This document shows, piece after piece, positions 32,847-44,339 of a stretch of 64,000 nt of DNA; within the stretch, counting starts at the first letter, position 1; every line of letters starts with the position of its first letter. The notes beneath the pieces were generated by a model. It had not been told where the DNA came from, searched no databases, and saw nothing but the letters and a program-made list of their open reading frames with translations. The position numbers were made by a program, and so were the translations under genes. The stretch comes from Entoloma clypeatum (lineage: Eukaryota > Basidiomycota > Agaricomycetes > Agaricales > Entolomataceae). The stretch covers positions 2,046,001-2,110,000 of the forward strand of contig OY751488.1 of the NCBI GenBank assembly GCA_963565915.1, written 5' to 3'.

Positions 32847-35800
32847 ATGTCTTCAAACTCAAAACTCGACCTTGCTTCCTCCGTTCCCAAGCTCACCACC
32901 ACGAACTTCTCCATCTATCAGGAGAAAATGAGCGCCTACCTAAAGGCAGCTAAAGTGTGGAGGATCGTCACCGGCGATAAGAAAATCCCGGGTGATCCTA
33001 AAGAGACAGATTTCCAAGACAAGTTAAACACTTGGCATGAGCAGGACGATCAGGCCCAAGGCCTAATCCAGATGTCCATATCGGACTCTCTCGTCCATCA
33101 CATCAAGGGAGCTAAAACCTCCAAGGAGATGTGGGACCTGATCGCCACTAAACTGTCCACGGTCGGCCCGTCCACCGTCTTTGCTGATTTCCAGCAACTC
33201 CTCCGCACTTCTCTTTCTCCCGCCAATCCTTTATCTGGCATCGATAAGATGCAGACCCTATTTCAGCGACTCGAGCACAACCACATAGATATCCCCAAGT
33301 TCGTCCGGATCATGATGATCCTGAATGGACTGCCTCAGGGCTATGATGGTCTAGTACACAGCATCCTCTTTGATGCGGTGCACTATGTGGCGCCTGGCGG
33401 CAATCAGTCCACAGTACTCGAAATCGGGAAGGTAATCGAGCAAGTACGCTCGGAATACTTCTGTAAAAACCCGCACGCTCCACAGTCCCAAGGAAGCGCT
33501 CACGCGAATAAGATCTCTGCGGTAAAACGCGCTCGTCCCAACCCCCCGAAGTACCAGCCTCGCACTGGACCCTCTCAGAGATCTTCGGAAGGACCGGCTG
33601 CTAACCAGCAGCATTCGCATCAGCACTCCAAGCCCTGGAAGGGCAAGGGACGAGGAACTTCTGCCAGGAAGACCAAGGGCAAAGGACCCTGGAAAGGAAA
33701 AGAGAAGGCGCATTTTGCCTCCTCTGCCATGGATAGCGCCCCTGATGGGCAGCTTCCAATCCAGACCTTACCCAACATGGTCATTTACGGAAATGGGTCT
33801 ATCTTCACTCCGCACCCCTCATCATCCACCGACTGGAGGATTAGGAACAACCAATCGCTTGCGATCGGTAACATTCCTGGCCCAGGCCCTTTCACGGACC
33901 TGGATGGAGCGCGCACACTAGCTAACAGCATTGGTGTCCCTCCAACAGCTCAGAATCTAACTCGCCTCGTCGAGGTCCCTGCACTTCAACGTAATGAAGC
34001 TGCAACGTCAAGGCCGCTCTCAGCGCCTCCGACAATGGACCCCCGGAATCACCGCATTCCGGTTTTCGAAGAAACACCGAGTAGAATCAGCTGGGCCGAT
34101 GAGATGGAAACAGAAGACATAGCCCCCACCATAAGGGGCTATTACGATGAAGGATACGTCAATGACTATATGGAGTATGAAGTTTCCCGTGGTGATGGAA
34201 ACAACGACGACATGGGGTATGTTTCACATTCAAAAGCACGTACAATGCAGTTAACAAATACTTCACAGAAGCCTCTTTGGAGACGAGTGAATGGACGGCG
34301 GTCCAATGTATTTTTATCACCTGCTGTACACGCGCTTATAGCGCAAATAAATTCTCATTATGCGAATTGTGCTGAATGTAAGAAACAGAATCAATCCAAT
34401 TGGATTCTTGATTCAGGTGCATCATTGCACTTTACTTATGATATCAATGATTTCATTGAGTATACCCCACTAAAAGATCGTCAATCTGTGCAAATTGCGC
34501 AGAAAGGTCACACTATTCAGATCCTTGGACAAGGAACGGTGTTGATTAATCACACCAACAAGAAAAACGGGCGAGAACAAAATAAAATAACTCGTCTATC
34601 ACCCGTTTATTATATACCAGATTTAGACGTTCGTCTTTTATCTGTAGGCGAGATCCTTAAACAAGGAAATGAAATTAGCGGACGATTTGGTTCGATCACG
34701 CTAAAGACCAATTCAGGTCTTCCTTTGTTTATGTGTTATCCTCATAAGGCAAATGAATCGATTTATTGGCTAAACGCCACGATCATTAAAGAGGAACGAA
34801 TACACTTGGTTAGTCTTAGTGTCTCACAGTCTGTTGATTATGACACTTGGCACAAGCGATTCGGACACCCTTCACATGAAGTACTGCGACATGCTTCTAA
34901 ACATGTCAAAGGTTTCAATGGAGTGGACAAACCGTCCACTGAGCGACCCTGCAAAGGATGCGCTCTTGGAAAGATGCCTTCAAAATCTTTCCCACCATCT
35001 CAGACACGCGCTAAAGCACCTCTTGAGCTAATCCATTCGGATTTAAAGCAATTCAAGAAGGCAACTTATAGCAAATATAATTATTATATCAGCTTTGTTG
35101 ATGACTACACATCACACGCCTGGATCTCTTTATTGAGACTAAAATCCGATGCACACTCTGCACTTCGTGATTTTAATGCCATGGTTAAAAACCAATTCAA
35201 TACGACAATTAAAACTTGGCGTTTTGATGGCGGCGGTGAGTTTGTCCCTTTCCAAGCAGATATGCGTGAGATGGGAATCCAGGGTGAAGTTACTGTGCCG
35301 CACCAGCCACAACAAAACGGTCGAGCGGAACGTTTTAACAGAACTTTAATGGATAAAGCACTTGCTATGTTGCATGATGCTTGCCTACCCGAAATATGGA
35401 TTCAATTTGCGGTAGAACATGCACTTCACTTGTATAACCGAACTCCATTGAAAAGACATGGATGGCTTACTCCGTATGAGTCCCTTAAAAAGGAAAAGCC
35501 TGATGTGTCGAACCTACACATTTTTGGATGTGGTGCTTACGTCTTTCTTCCAAAAGAAATTTGTACTACCACCGCTAAATCCGAGCTGATGATCTTCATC
35601 GGATTTAAAACTGGAACTAAAGGTTACCGGTTTATGCGGATCCCAAACAACGTAGTCTTCATAGGTGTCACAGCAATGTTTGATGAACAGCTGTTCCCAA
35701 AATGTTCTACAATGAACAAAATACCTTCGATAACACAATACCATGATCCAACATCAGACGATATGGGAAACGATGATGCAAATGGACATGATGGCCCGTC

Positions 35801-38029
35801 TGATTTACCAACCGACGATTTCCATTCGGAAGAAAATGATGCACATGGTCCTGGCGGTTCACATTACCCGTCTAATCCAGGAACCCATGATGACAATCAT
35901 AACCTCCCTGATACAAATAGCGACCAAACTGGTCAGCTTCCCGAAGGTTCCAGTCAGACTTCTGATGGAACAAACAGACAGGACACCGCTGAGAATCAGC
36001 AGTGGGTTCCCCGGACTCGCAATCCAGGGAAACGTGTGCGCATAGATGCACCAAACGATGATCGTACCTTACCAGGCGATTATCGTCCACAAACTGATCG
36101 TCCTCGTCGTACTCGGGTTATACCCCAGCGTCCTGGAAATGTTTACGGGAATGACCCGGCTGAGGCCTTGCGTCAAAATCAGCGTGATTGGAGCAGAACC
36201 GTTCAGGAGGATTCACGGCGATACGCCTATAATCCCCGATCGGAGACCAGACCCCAGCAATCTGGCGCTGTTCCATCAACTAGCTCCGCTGATCCTCAGA
36301 TGTATCAGAACAATTCCAATCCGAATACGGATATAGATATGGAGGAATTACTCTATATTAGGAAAGGGGGAGGACAGTCACAAATGCTTGCGCACTTGCT
36401 ATCTAAAGCAATCCCTGCATATGACGAAATTCCACAAGACCCAAAGTCTTGGCAAACGATGGACATAAATAAGCTACCTGAAAAGGAAAAGCTTGAATGG
36501 AAAGCAGCATGCCGTGAGGAACTAGAAGCCCTCCGGAAGCGCAATGTCTTTAAGTTGGTTGACCTGCCTAAAGGTCGTAAAACCATCAGAAATCGATGGG
36601 TATTCGACGTCAAAACTGACGGACGAAAGAAGGCACGACTCGTTGCCAAGGGTTTCTCACAGATCGAGGGTATCGATTTTGATGAGATCTTCTCACCTGT
36701 GATACGTTTCGAGACTATCCGAATCCTCTTCGCCGTAGCTGCGCTTGAAGGATGGGTGATTGAAGGAGTAGATGTCAAATCAGCTTTTCTCTATGGAGAG
36801 CTCGATGAGGAAATCTATATGAATCAACCCGAAGGCTTTGTTGTCAAAGGCCAAGAACGGAAGGTCATCCGTTTATTAAAAGCACTCTATGGCCTAAAAC
36901 AGGCAGCAAGAGCGTGGTGGATCGCGCTCAATGCATCAATGGAGAAGCTAGGTTTTACTCGATGTAGAACTGACTCAGGCGTCTTTGTTTACCACAACAA
37001 ACAATCAGGTGATTTGATAATCGCTTTGATCTATGTTGATGACGGCCTGTTCATGGGATCAAACCCAGATCTTGTTCGCAAGATAAAATCTGACTTTAAA
37101 AATAAATGGGAAAGTCGTGATCTTGGTATTGCTAAAGAATTCTTGCGTATGAGAATACGACAAGATTCGGAAAAGCAGATCGTAACAATCGATCAGTCAG
37201 AATACCTGAAGAAGATCATTAAGCGCTTTGGCTTAGAAAATGCAAGGCTGCTGACACTCCACTCCCAAAGGGTTATTACCCTGCACCAAATGAGGGGGAG
37301 GTGGATCCCACACTCAAAACAAGGTACCAAATGATCATTGGATTGTTGTTGTACTTGTCCATTGGAACGAGACCGGACATTGCTTTTGCAGTTGCAAAAA
37401 TGTCGCAAATGTCTGCAAACCCTTCCAAAGAGCATGAAAAATACGCTCTGCGGATTATCAGATATCTTGTCGGTACTCAAGACTATTCTATAATCTATGA
37501 TGGTCGATCCAAAGCTTCCTTTGAAGCATGGACAGATTCAGACTGGGCATCAGACCCATCTGATAGAAAGTCCCAATTGGGATATTTCCTTAAGCTTGCA
37601 GGAGGACTTGTTCTTTGGAAAAGTCACAAGCAAAAGACAGTGGCACATTCGTCCACTGAGGCGGAAATGGTTGCTGCCAGTGAATGTTCGCGGGAGTGCG
37701 AATGGGTTACTCATCTCTTCAAAGAGCTTGGACTACAGGACATTACCAAAATGCCGTTCCATGTAGATAACCAAGGTGCGATTTTCAATGCGCAAAACCC
37801 AGTCACTGAAGGCAGAACCAAACATATAGCAATCCATCACTTTGCTATACGCGATAGAGTTCAAGATGGATTGATCGAACCACGGTTCGTTCCGGGAACT
37901 GAGAATCCGGCTGATATGTTTACCAAGCCACTTGGTCGCCAGGAATTTGAGAAATTCCGTGCTCTACTCCGAATGGAGTTTAAAGATCCTTATACTCCAC
38001 TTACGAAACCTACCCGGGATTCTAAGTGA
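32847..38029 (+). pseudogene. copia gag-pol polyprotein broken by one frameshift
   Basis: The first frame runs from ATG 32847 (an upstream in-frame ATG is at 32814) to a stop at 37334. The second frame, offset by one base, runs to 38029. Numbered from 32814: a UBN2-type gag occupies about 15-230; a Gly/Lys-rich basic stretch replaces a CCHC zinc knuckle, which I do not find; the protease Asp-Ser-Gly is at 533. The integrase His/Cys domain spans about 680-715 (WHKRFGHP, CKGCALGK), and its catalytic residues are Asp743, Asp805 and a Glu near 839 in NGRAERFNR. Reverse transcriptase spans about 1225-1480 with YVDD near 1407. The frame is lost near 37243-37250, just after FGLENAR. RNase H (DSDWASDP, STEAEMVA) lies in the second frame. 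Confidence 0.92.
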
Positions 38030-38036
38030 GGGGGAG
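38026..38036 (+). other. Polypurine tract
   Basis: GTGAGGGGGAG abuts the right LTR and is the normal plus-strand priming signal of LTR elements. It overlaps the end of the gag-pol reading frame. Confidence 0.8.
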
Positions 38037-38385
38037 TGTTGAACATATCGCCAGATATGTCGCACCATGTGCTTGTCACAGAAAGTCACTATAAGTCACT
38101 ATTACCATATATGTGAGTTTATGGTATAACCACGGACGCATGACTTGTTTATGTATTGTTTGTACAATGGTCCGTGCGCATATTGGATTAGTATAAATAC
38201 CCATGTATTTAGTACGATGAATCCTAACTTCTTGAACACCCCAGTTCTTTGAGTTAACTAACAAGCTAGTATAGCTTCTAGATTCCCTTTAGTTACTCTT
38301 AACCAGGTTAGTTGAGCTTCCACTATGCCTTCGTACCGCTACGTCTTGAGCGCCCTTTGGGCAGCCTACGTCGGTTACATCATTA
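38037..38385 (+). repeat. Right LTR of the copia element
   Basis: 349 bp matching the left LTR except for a G/C change after CAGAAAGT and an A/G change in CTTGAGC[A/G]CCC. It carries the same TATA box, splice donor and ATG, so a transcript starting here could run into the flank toward 39 kb. Confidence 0.93.
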
Positions 38386-38390
38386 ATTGC

Positions 38391-40008
38391 GCCTTGATCT
38401 ACTCGGATTCTACCAGAATTTGCCAGTGACAGAGCTGATCTTTGGTTGTGTGTATAATCTGACATGTTAGCATTCTTTCCCACAGTCTGCAAGATCGATC
38501 AACACCATGACGTTCCAACGAATCTCCCACGGAATCTGTCGACCCCCGCAAGACGTGCGTGTTCTGTCAGCAGTTTCGCCTTATGGCTCTTTTAGCTGAG
38601 TGTTCATGCAGCGTGTGTGCCACTAAACCTCCTGTCTTTAGGCAACATAACGCGAAACCCATCGCAATGACAACTCGGACACCATCACAGTCATCTTGCC
38701 TTGTATCACAACAAACAACCGACCGAGCCGGTCTAGACTCGACTCCTCAGTACTCAGTACTCAGTGCTGGTGTGGTCGCCTCCTAGCCTTCGTTCACGCA
38801 GCCATTGAAGTCGAAAAGTCTGAATCTTCTGCTGGTCAAGAAGCTGTAGTACGTTATAGGCGATGCCTCGGATTTCCTAATCTTGCCTTGCAAATATATC
38901 AAGCGACTCGGAGCCGTTGGTGTGGGGTGATTGTCGAGTAGAGTCTGCGTCCATGTTCTTCTGGGGTCTGTTCGCTTGAATTCAGCGGTGGACTGCTTAT
39001 CAGTTGCAAACCCGGTGTTTTCCTGACCCCAAGTTGCCAGTGGTTGAAGGTGCGCGGAACTTCTGAAAGTAGTAGACGCCGCGGATACTAGTACAGTTGC
39101 GGACAACCAAACACGACAAAAATATTGACTGAGTTTTGTACCTTCCCACAATTGTCGGATTTTCTTGAAAATAGCAGAAATGTGTTATTTGAGATCTACT
39201 GAAGTGATTTGCACAAGCCGATTTTGCTCAATGTCGAATTTTGGGTTTTGACCCCCCAAAAATTGGCCAAACCATCAAAAAATTCACTAAAATCATGAAA
39301 AAATGCGGAATCAACTCCTTTTTGCGGGCCGAGTATGATCCTACAAAAAATTATGACCAGAAAAATACATGGTGGGCAAATTTGGAAATCCTTACCATAT
39401 TTGGAAGGCACGTGCTCTGACATGTGTCTCACGCTTTTCATGATGATGTGTCACTGTAGAAATACTGATACAACAACAGGATCTATCACAATATCAACCT
39501 TAAAAAACATAATCCATTTTATTAAAAACGAGTGAACAGAATTTCATCAACAGAGAGGAAAAAGGACAGGGCAATGCTGGGAAAAGATAAATTGAAGGGA
39601 AAACAAATATTGATGTCAGATGCATCACGGCAGCCAGAGAGGTCAATGATTACTGACTGAAGCAACAAGTGACATGCTATTTTAAGCCAATGACACAGGT
39701 AGTAGTGTTTTTCGACGTATTTCCTCATCCTGAGTCTGAATCTGAAGTCAGAATAAATTTTCATCGACCCGTTTGGGAGCTGTCCCCTTACGGACTAAAT
39801 TGTCGTGTTTGGCTGTCCGCAACTGTACCAATGCCACCGAAGTACTTATATGCAAGGTCAACCAGAAAAAACAGTTTCTGATTAGGCTACATATGTAGAG
39901 GAATATAGAGCTATTGTACGAATACAAATACTGCATATTTGATGGAGCATCCAAGCAAGGGATTTTCGCAACACCCACCCAGATCCGTCCCGCCCAGTCC
40001 AAGATTTT
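38391..40008. other. Intergenic region with old duplicated blocks
   Basis: No supported gene. The part near 38810-38975 resembles 41570-41740 (shared GCGACTCGGAGCC, GGTGTGGGGTGATTG and GAGTAGAGTCTGCGTCCATG). This is a duplicated stretch of the SSP units. The part near 39190-39660 is AT-rich and has no recognizable content. The end near 39850-40008 is the conserved 3' flank of an SSP gene. Confidence 0.5.
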
Positions 40009-40605
40009 TTATATGATCATGAGAGGAATACCGAAATATTGGGTGAGGGGCCTCGCATTAGTAGCAGACTGTTATGAAAGAAAAACATCAGCAATTCGGG
40101 TCCAAAAAAAAACGTAGCCGGGACGGTACGAGATCGAATTTTATGAGAAAGCAAAAACAAACTCACTCCAACCGAAGCAGTACGCCTAACTCCCAAAAGG
40201 GCCCGTCCTTTCGGCGTGTCTGAAGGGATCGTGACCGTGAAGGTTTGGTACCGACCCCCCCACGACGGGCCCGAAGGGTTGTACGAACTATTGTACATCG
40301 TCTTCCCCAGATTCTGGGCGAGGTCGACGACGCAGATTTTCCCACACGTTTGGAAACCGACGATGACGCCTTTTTCGGTCGTGGGGCCCGTAACATCAGC
40401 CTTAGCGGAGCATTAGGCTAAGTATATGGGTTTTGACTTGGGTATGAAGAAATACATCTCTCTGAAGTTGGAAACTAAAGTCCTTCCCGCTTTTTACGAA
40501 CGGTGTGGTGTGTGGGGGGGGAACGTTTATACTCGCGGTCTGGGCAGACGTAGTGCCAGCGGCAAAGAGGAGGGTGGCGGTGGCTAGGCTGGGAAGGAGC
40601 TTCAT
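40009..40605 (-). CDS. Small secreted protein SSP-C
   Basis: Exons 40605-40456, 40400-40167 and 40068-40009 total 444 nt, 147 residues, introns phase 0. A signal peptide ends at TSAQ near residue 22. The mature part has PPPHTTPFVKSGKDFSFQLQ, and exon 2 has GPTTEKGVIVGFQTCGKICV with a C-x3-C pair, then YQTFTVTIPSDTPKGRALLG. Exon 3 ends QYFGIPLMII. It groups with SSP-B by the PPPHTTP and CGKICVVDL features. A TATA-like box lies 40 nt upstream. Function unknown. Confidence 0.8.
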
Positions 40606-41926
40606 GTTATGGGTCGACTGGGAGTCAGACGATATATCGTGGAGCCTTTTTATAAGTTACGAAGGTTCAAGGATTGTGCAGTCGTGTGTACCTTCGAATA
40701 CCATAGTAAAGCACCATGACATGGTAAGTGAGGTAAGATGCTTACTCCGGTAAGCGCAACAATGCATATCGGGGCGCGATGCCATGCAGCCCATAGATCG
40801 AGTAATGATCAGAGGCCGAAGATCCATCAAAAGATCAGGAAAAATTGGAGTGGTACCAGCTGCACAGTAGTTGCCGGTAGACTCAGTACCACCAGTACCA
40901 CTGTCCATTTTTCCTGATGAAGAGCTGCGACTATCTGTTATAACGGGCAGGACTTGAGCAATGGTGAGGAGACCAAGGTGCGTTGAAACGAATAAAACTC
41001 ATCAATTTACAGGCTTGGTCTCGGTCATGTCTGAAACCCACTGCGCTGGTTCTCTCAAGCACCCAAAATTTCCCCATGCGAACCCGGATCGTTTGCACAA
41101 GTCCGGTCTGCCGCGGCGTCAGCTTATTTCAAGGACTGATGGTCCGGCGCATCGCTCATCCAACCCTCCTCATGCGAGAAGTACAAACTCTTTGGGAATC
41201 CTTTACTCCGGTGATTCCCTGCGTCGTGTTGGCCCTTTTCGTCACAGGCATTGAAAGTGGAGGACCTGAGCCGTACAGCGGGGTCCCACGCCGTGTGCGA
41301 GCGATGCCATCCGCCGTGGATCGGTCATGGTAGGATTCCGGGACAACGCCCGAGTCCTGGCAAAGGATGATACCCAGTCGATGACGCCTTCTAGGCTCAG
41401 AGGTTTTGCCTATTCAGCCTTTTGTAAGGCTGCAGCAATGATAATCTCGCCTTCAAGCGTCAAACGGGCGGCCGAGCCGTTCTCAGGCTGGATTGACCGA
41501 CTCCTCGGTACTCAACACTCAGTGTTGGCGTCCTAGCCTTCGTTGGAAGGGCCACTGAAGTTGAAAAGTCCGAACCTTCTGTTGGTCAAGAATCTGGGTG
41601 TCCGGTCGAGGCCATGTCTCATATTTCCGAATCTTGTCTTGCAGAAAATGTATTGAGCGACTCGGAGCCTTTTGGTGTGGGGTGATTGCTGAGTAGAGTC
41701 TGCGTCCATGTTCATTCTGGGGTCTGTTCGTTTCACCAGTGCCAGCCGCGGATAGGGACTCAGCAACGCCGACAAAGTAAGTATACCTTCACAAGGTCGA
41801 CCAGAAAAAAGAGTTTCTGATTAAGCTATGCAATATAGGGCTTCACGCAACTACGTCGTATGGATATGGATACTGCATATTTGAAGGAGCACCCAAAGGA
41901 GGAATTGTTTATGGAGTCCAAGATTT
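40606..41926. other. Intergenic region between SSP-C and SSP-D
   Basis: Upstream flank of SSP-C, clearly related to the flank of SSP-B (shared GGAGCC...TATAAGTTAC, AATGCATATCG and AGGCCGAAGATC runs), followed by blocks shared with 28.7, 38.9, 42.9 and 44.8 kb. ORFs here are short and lack family resemblance. Confidence 0.5.
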
Positions 41927-42522
41927 TTAAAGGATGTCGAGATCGATACCAAAATTTTGGACCGAGGTTTTTTCCTTCTGATAAACCTGTTATCAAAAAG
42001 AGACAGTGATCCGGATCCAAAAAAGATGAGTGGGGACGGTGCTGAATCGGATTTTATGGAAACTCACCGGATATGTACAGGTACGCCTGACTCCCAAAAG
42101 GGCTGGTCCCTTCTGTGTGTCTGAAGGGATCGTGACCGTAAAGTTCTGGTACTTGGGCTTCCAGGTTTCGTGATATGACGGGTTGAATGTGTCCCAGTGC
42201 ACCTGCTTCCCCAGGTCCTTTTTGAGGTCGTATTTGCACTTTGTCTGGCACGTATGGAGACCAACGATGATGGATTTTTCGGTGACGGGGCCTGCAAAGT
42301 CAAAGTAGGACTTGGTGGAAGATCAGGCTCAGTATATGGGTTTCGACTTGGATATGAAGAACGTACCAGTCTATCGAGTTCGAAAGTAAAGCCCCCCCCC
42401 GCTTTTACGCGCGTTACCGTGCCAGCAGGAGGGTATCCGATTGCCACAGTCTGGGCAGACGTAGTGCCGGCGGATAAAAAGAGGGCGGCGGTCACTGTGG
42501 CGAGGCTGGGAAGTAACTTCAT
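41927..42522 (-). CDS. Small secreted protein SSP-D
   Basis: Exons 42522-42367, 42310-42068 and 41986-41927 total 459 nt, 152 residues, introns phase 0. A signal peptide ends at TSAQ near residue 24, then IGYPPAGT and FTFELDRL. Exon 2 has GPVTEKSIIVGLHTCQTKCK with a C-x3-C pair, a third Cys near the exon end (RRTCTYP), and YQNFTVTIPSDTQKGPALLG. Exon 3 ends NFGIDLDIL. It belongs to the IGYPPAGT group with SSP-A, SSP-E and SSP-G. Function unknown. Confidence 0.8.
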
Positions 42523-43720
42523 GATACGAGGATGAGTGGCAGGGGAGCAGATGAGGAGGGATGAGACGCAAAGTCGAAGAGCCTCTCATAAGTTACGAGG
42601 GTTCTGGAAGGGGGACAAGGATCGTGCACCGCCGAGTAGTCAATACTGATGACTCGAAGACCGAGGTTGCAACACATCTAAGGGCTGTTGACTTCCGCGC
42701 GGGATCGCGAGATACTTTGAAGCGCTACGCTTCTGCCGAGTCTGACGCAATAACAAAGAGGACGTTGACGATTGAGGATCCCGATGAACCAGTCTTCGTT
42801 CATGGGCACATTAATGGGTTGCAGTCCAATCTGCGAACACGGAGGGAAATTCAGGTTGCCAACGGCCTGGGACAGGAGTCCTGAGGTAAGTGGAAACTCT
42901 CTGTGAACTCTTCTGCTCGTCCGACACCCCTGCAGTGTGTCGGCCACGCTTTTGTCACAGGCCAGTGAAGTTCGGATTGTACGACTATGAGGCGAATATT
43001 AAACATCATCCTCCATCCAAGCCTTTCTTCGAGGTCCTTGATCTCACATCTCGGACATTTAGGAACTTCAGCGTCTTGACATGGACGGCATGGACATCTG
43101 TCATCATCGATGAATTCCAGAGTGAACTCGTGGACGAAACACGGAGACCATGACTGTTTCGCAGACGAAATGATTCCGCCAAAATTCCGCCTCAATCAGG
43201 GAACCGAGCAGATTGAGAGGTTTGTTAGAGATGGTGATTAGAGCGCGCCGTGTTGTGCTGGTAAAGTGACCTCTTCAAGCTAGTATGAGAGGCAGTGCGG
43301 TCGGGTGCGGTCAGCGTCGCTGTTGTCAAAGCATCAATGATTTTGTCGAGGGGTTGAACCTGAAAGTTTGCACTGCCACGTCACAACTCAAAAACCAAAT
43401 TTGTATTCCGATGCGAACACCCATCCCATGTTCATCCACAACAACCCCTTCATTGCCTACGACATCTTTTATAAGGGGTTTCAAAGTTGTACGGAATACT
43501 TCGAACGCGCACCCATTACAGTTTCTCCCGCTTTTTTTTCTCAACTTGAAGACCGAATCACACTCACTGCAAATTGCGCGGAACTTCTGAAAGTAGCAGT
43601 ATATGCAAGGTCGGCTGATAAGGCTATGTATTCACGCAACTACATTGTACGAATATGGATCCTACATATTTGAAGCGAGGAATATACATAGATTCGTCTA
43701 GCCTAGGAATCTTAAGATTT
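42523..43720. repeat. Intergenic duplicated blocks between SSP-D and SSP-E
   Basis: Holds a block near 42895-43400 that recurs in part near 53190-53350 (shared ACACGGAGACCAT, CTGTTTCGCAGAC, TTGTCGAGGGGTT and TGCACTGCCAC). A GGAACCGAGCAGATT run with a following GAGATGGTGATTAG near 43200-43240 recurs near 45110-45150. No intact gene was seen. Confidence 0.55.
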
Positions 43721-44339
43721 TTAAGTGATGTTGAGATGAATTTTCAAATATTTGACGGAGGAATGCTGAGCATTGGCAGTCTATTATCAAAGAAGAACAT
43801 CAGCAATCCGGATCCAAAAAGAAATGAGCGGGGGCGGTACGAAATCGAATTTCATGCAAGAAAGAAAGGAAAAATGAAACTCACCCCATACGAAGCAACA
43901 CGCCTCACTCCCAAAGTGGCCGGTCCCTTCGGCGTGTTTGAAGGGATCGTGATCGTGAATTTCTGGTACGGGGGCTTCCAGGTTTCATGGGACATCGGTT
44001 GATATGGGCCCGTAAACACCTGCTTCCCCGGGTCCTTGGAAAGGTCGTCGGGGCAGCTTATCGCGCACGAATAGAGACCAACGGTGATGCCTTTTTCGGT
44101 TGTGGGGCCTGCAACGTCACGGTCGACCTTGGTGAAAGATCAGGTTCAGTATATAGGTTTTGACTTGGATACGAAGAACATACCTGTCTGTCGAGTTCGA
44201 AAGTAAATTCCCCCCCCGCTTTTACGGGCATTCTGGTGTCAGAAGCGGGGTATCCGATTACCGCGCTCTGGGCAGAGGTGGTGCCAGCGGCAAAGAGGAG
44301 GGCGGCGGTCGCTGTGGCGAGGCTGGGAAGTAACTTCAT
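43721..44339 (-). CDS. Small secreted protein SSP-E
   Basis: Exons 44339-44184, 44127-43885 and 43780-43721 total 459 nt, 152 residues, introns phase 0. A signal peptide ends at TSAQ near residue 24, then IGYPASDT and FTFELDRQ. Exon 2 opens VDRDVAGPTTEKGITVGLYS, then CAISC, YQKFTITIPSNTPKGPATLG and a conserved RRVASYG end. Exon 3 ends KIHLNIT. Sequence around both introns is nearly shared with SSP-G at 53647, showing recent duplication. Function unknown. Confidence 0.82.

Larger units (their letters stand above)
31628..38390 (+). mobile_element. Ty1/copia LTR retrotransposon with extra 5' ORF
   Basis: The element is 31633-38385 and is bounded by a 5-bp target duplication ATTGC (31628-31632 and 38386-38390). 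Two 349-bp LTRs differ at only two positions that I can see, so insertion is recent. A primer-binding site follows the left LTR directly and a GA-rich polypurine tract precedes the right LTR. The internal part has an unusual first ORF and then gag-pol in copia order (protease, integrase, reverse transcriptase, RNase H). One frameshift in the polymerase region breaks this copy. It lies between SSP-B and SSP-C, in the upstream flank of SSP-B. Confidence 0.95.

Noticed and set aside
38783..39151. 122-codon minus-strand ORF resembling a second ORF at 41533-41775
   Set aside because: The similarity is at DNA level within a duplicated intergenic block; the two frames are not conserved as protein and have no start or domain in common.
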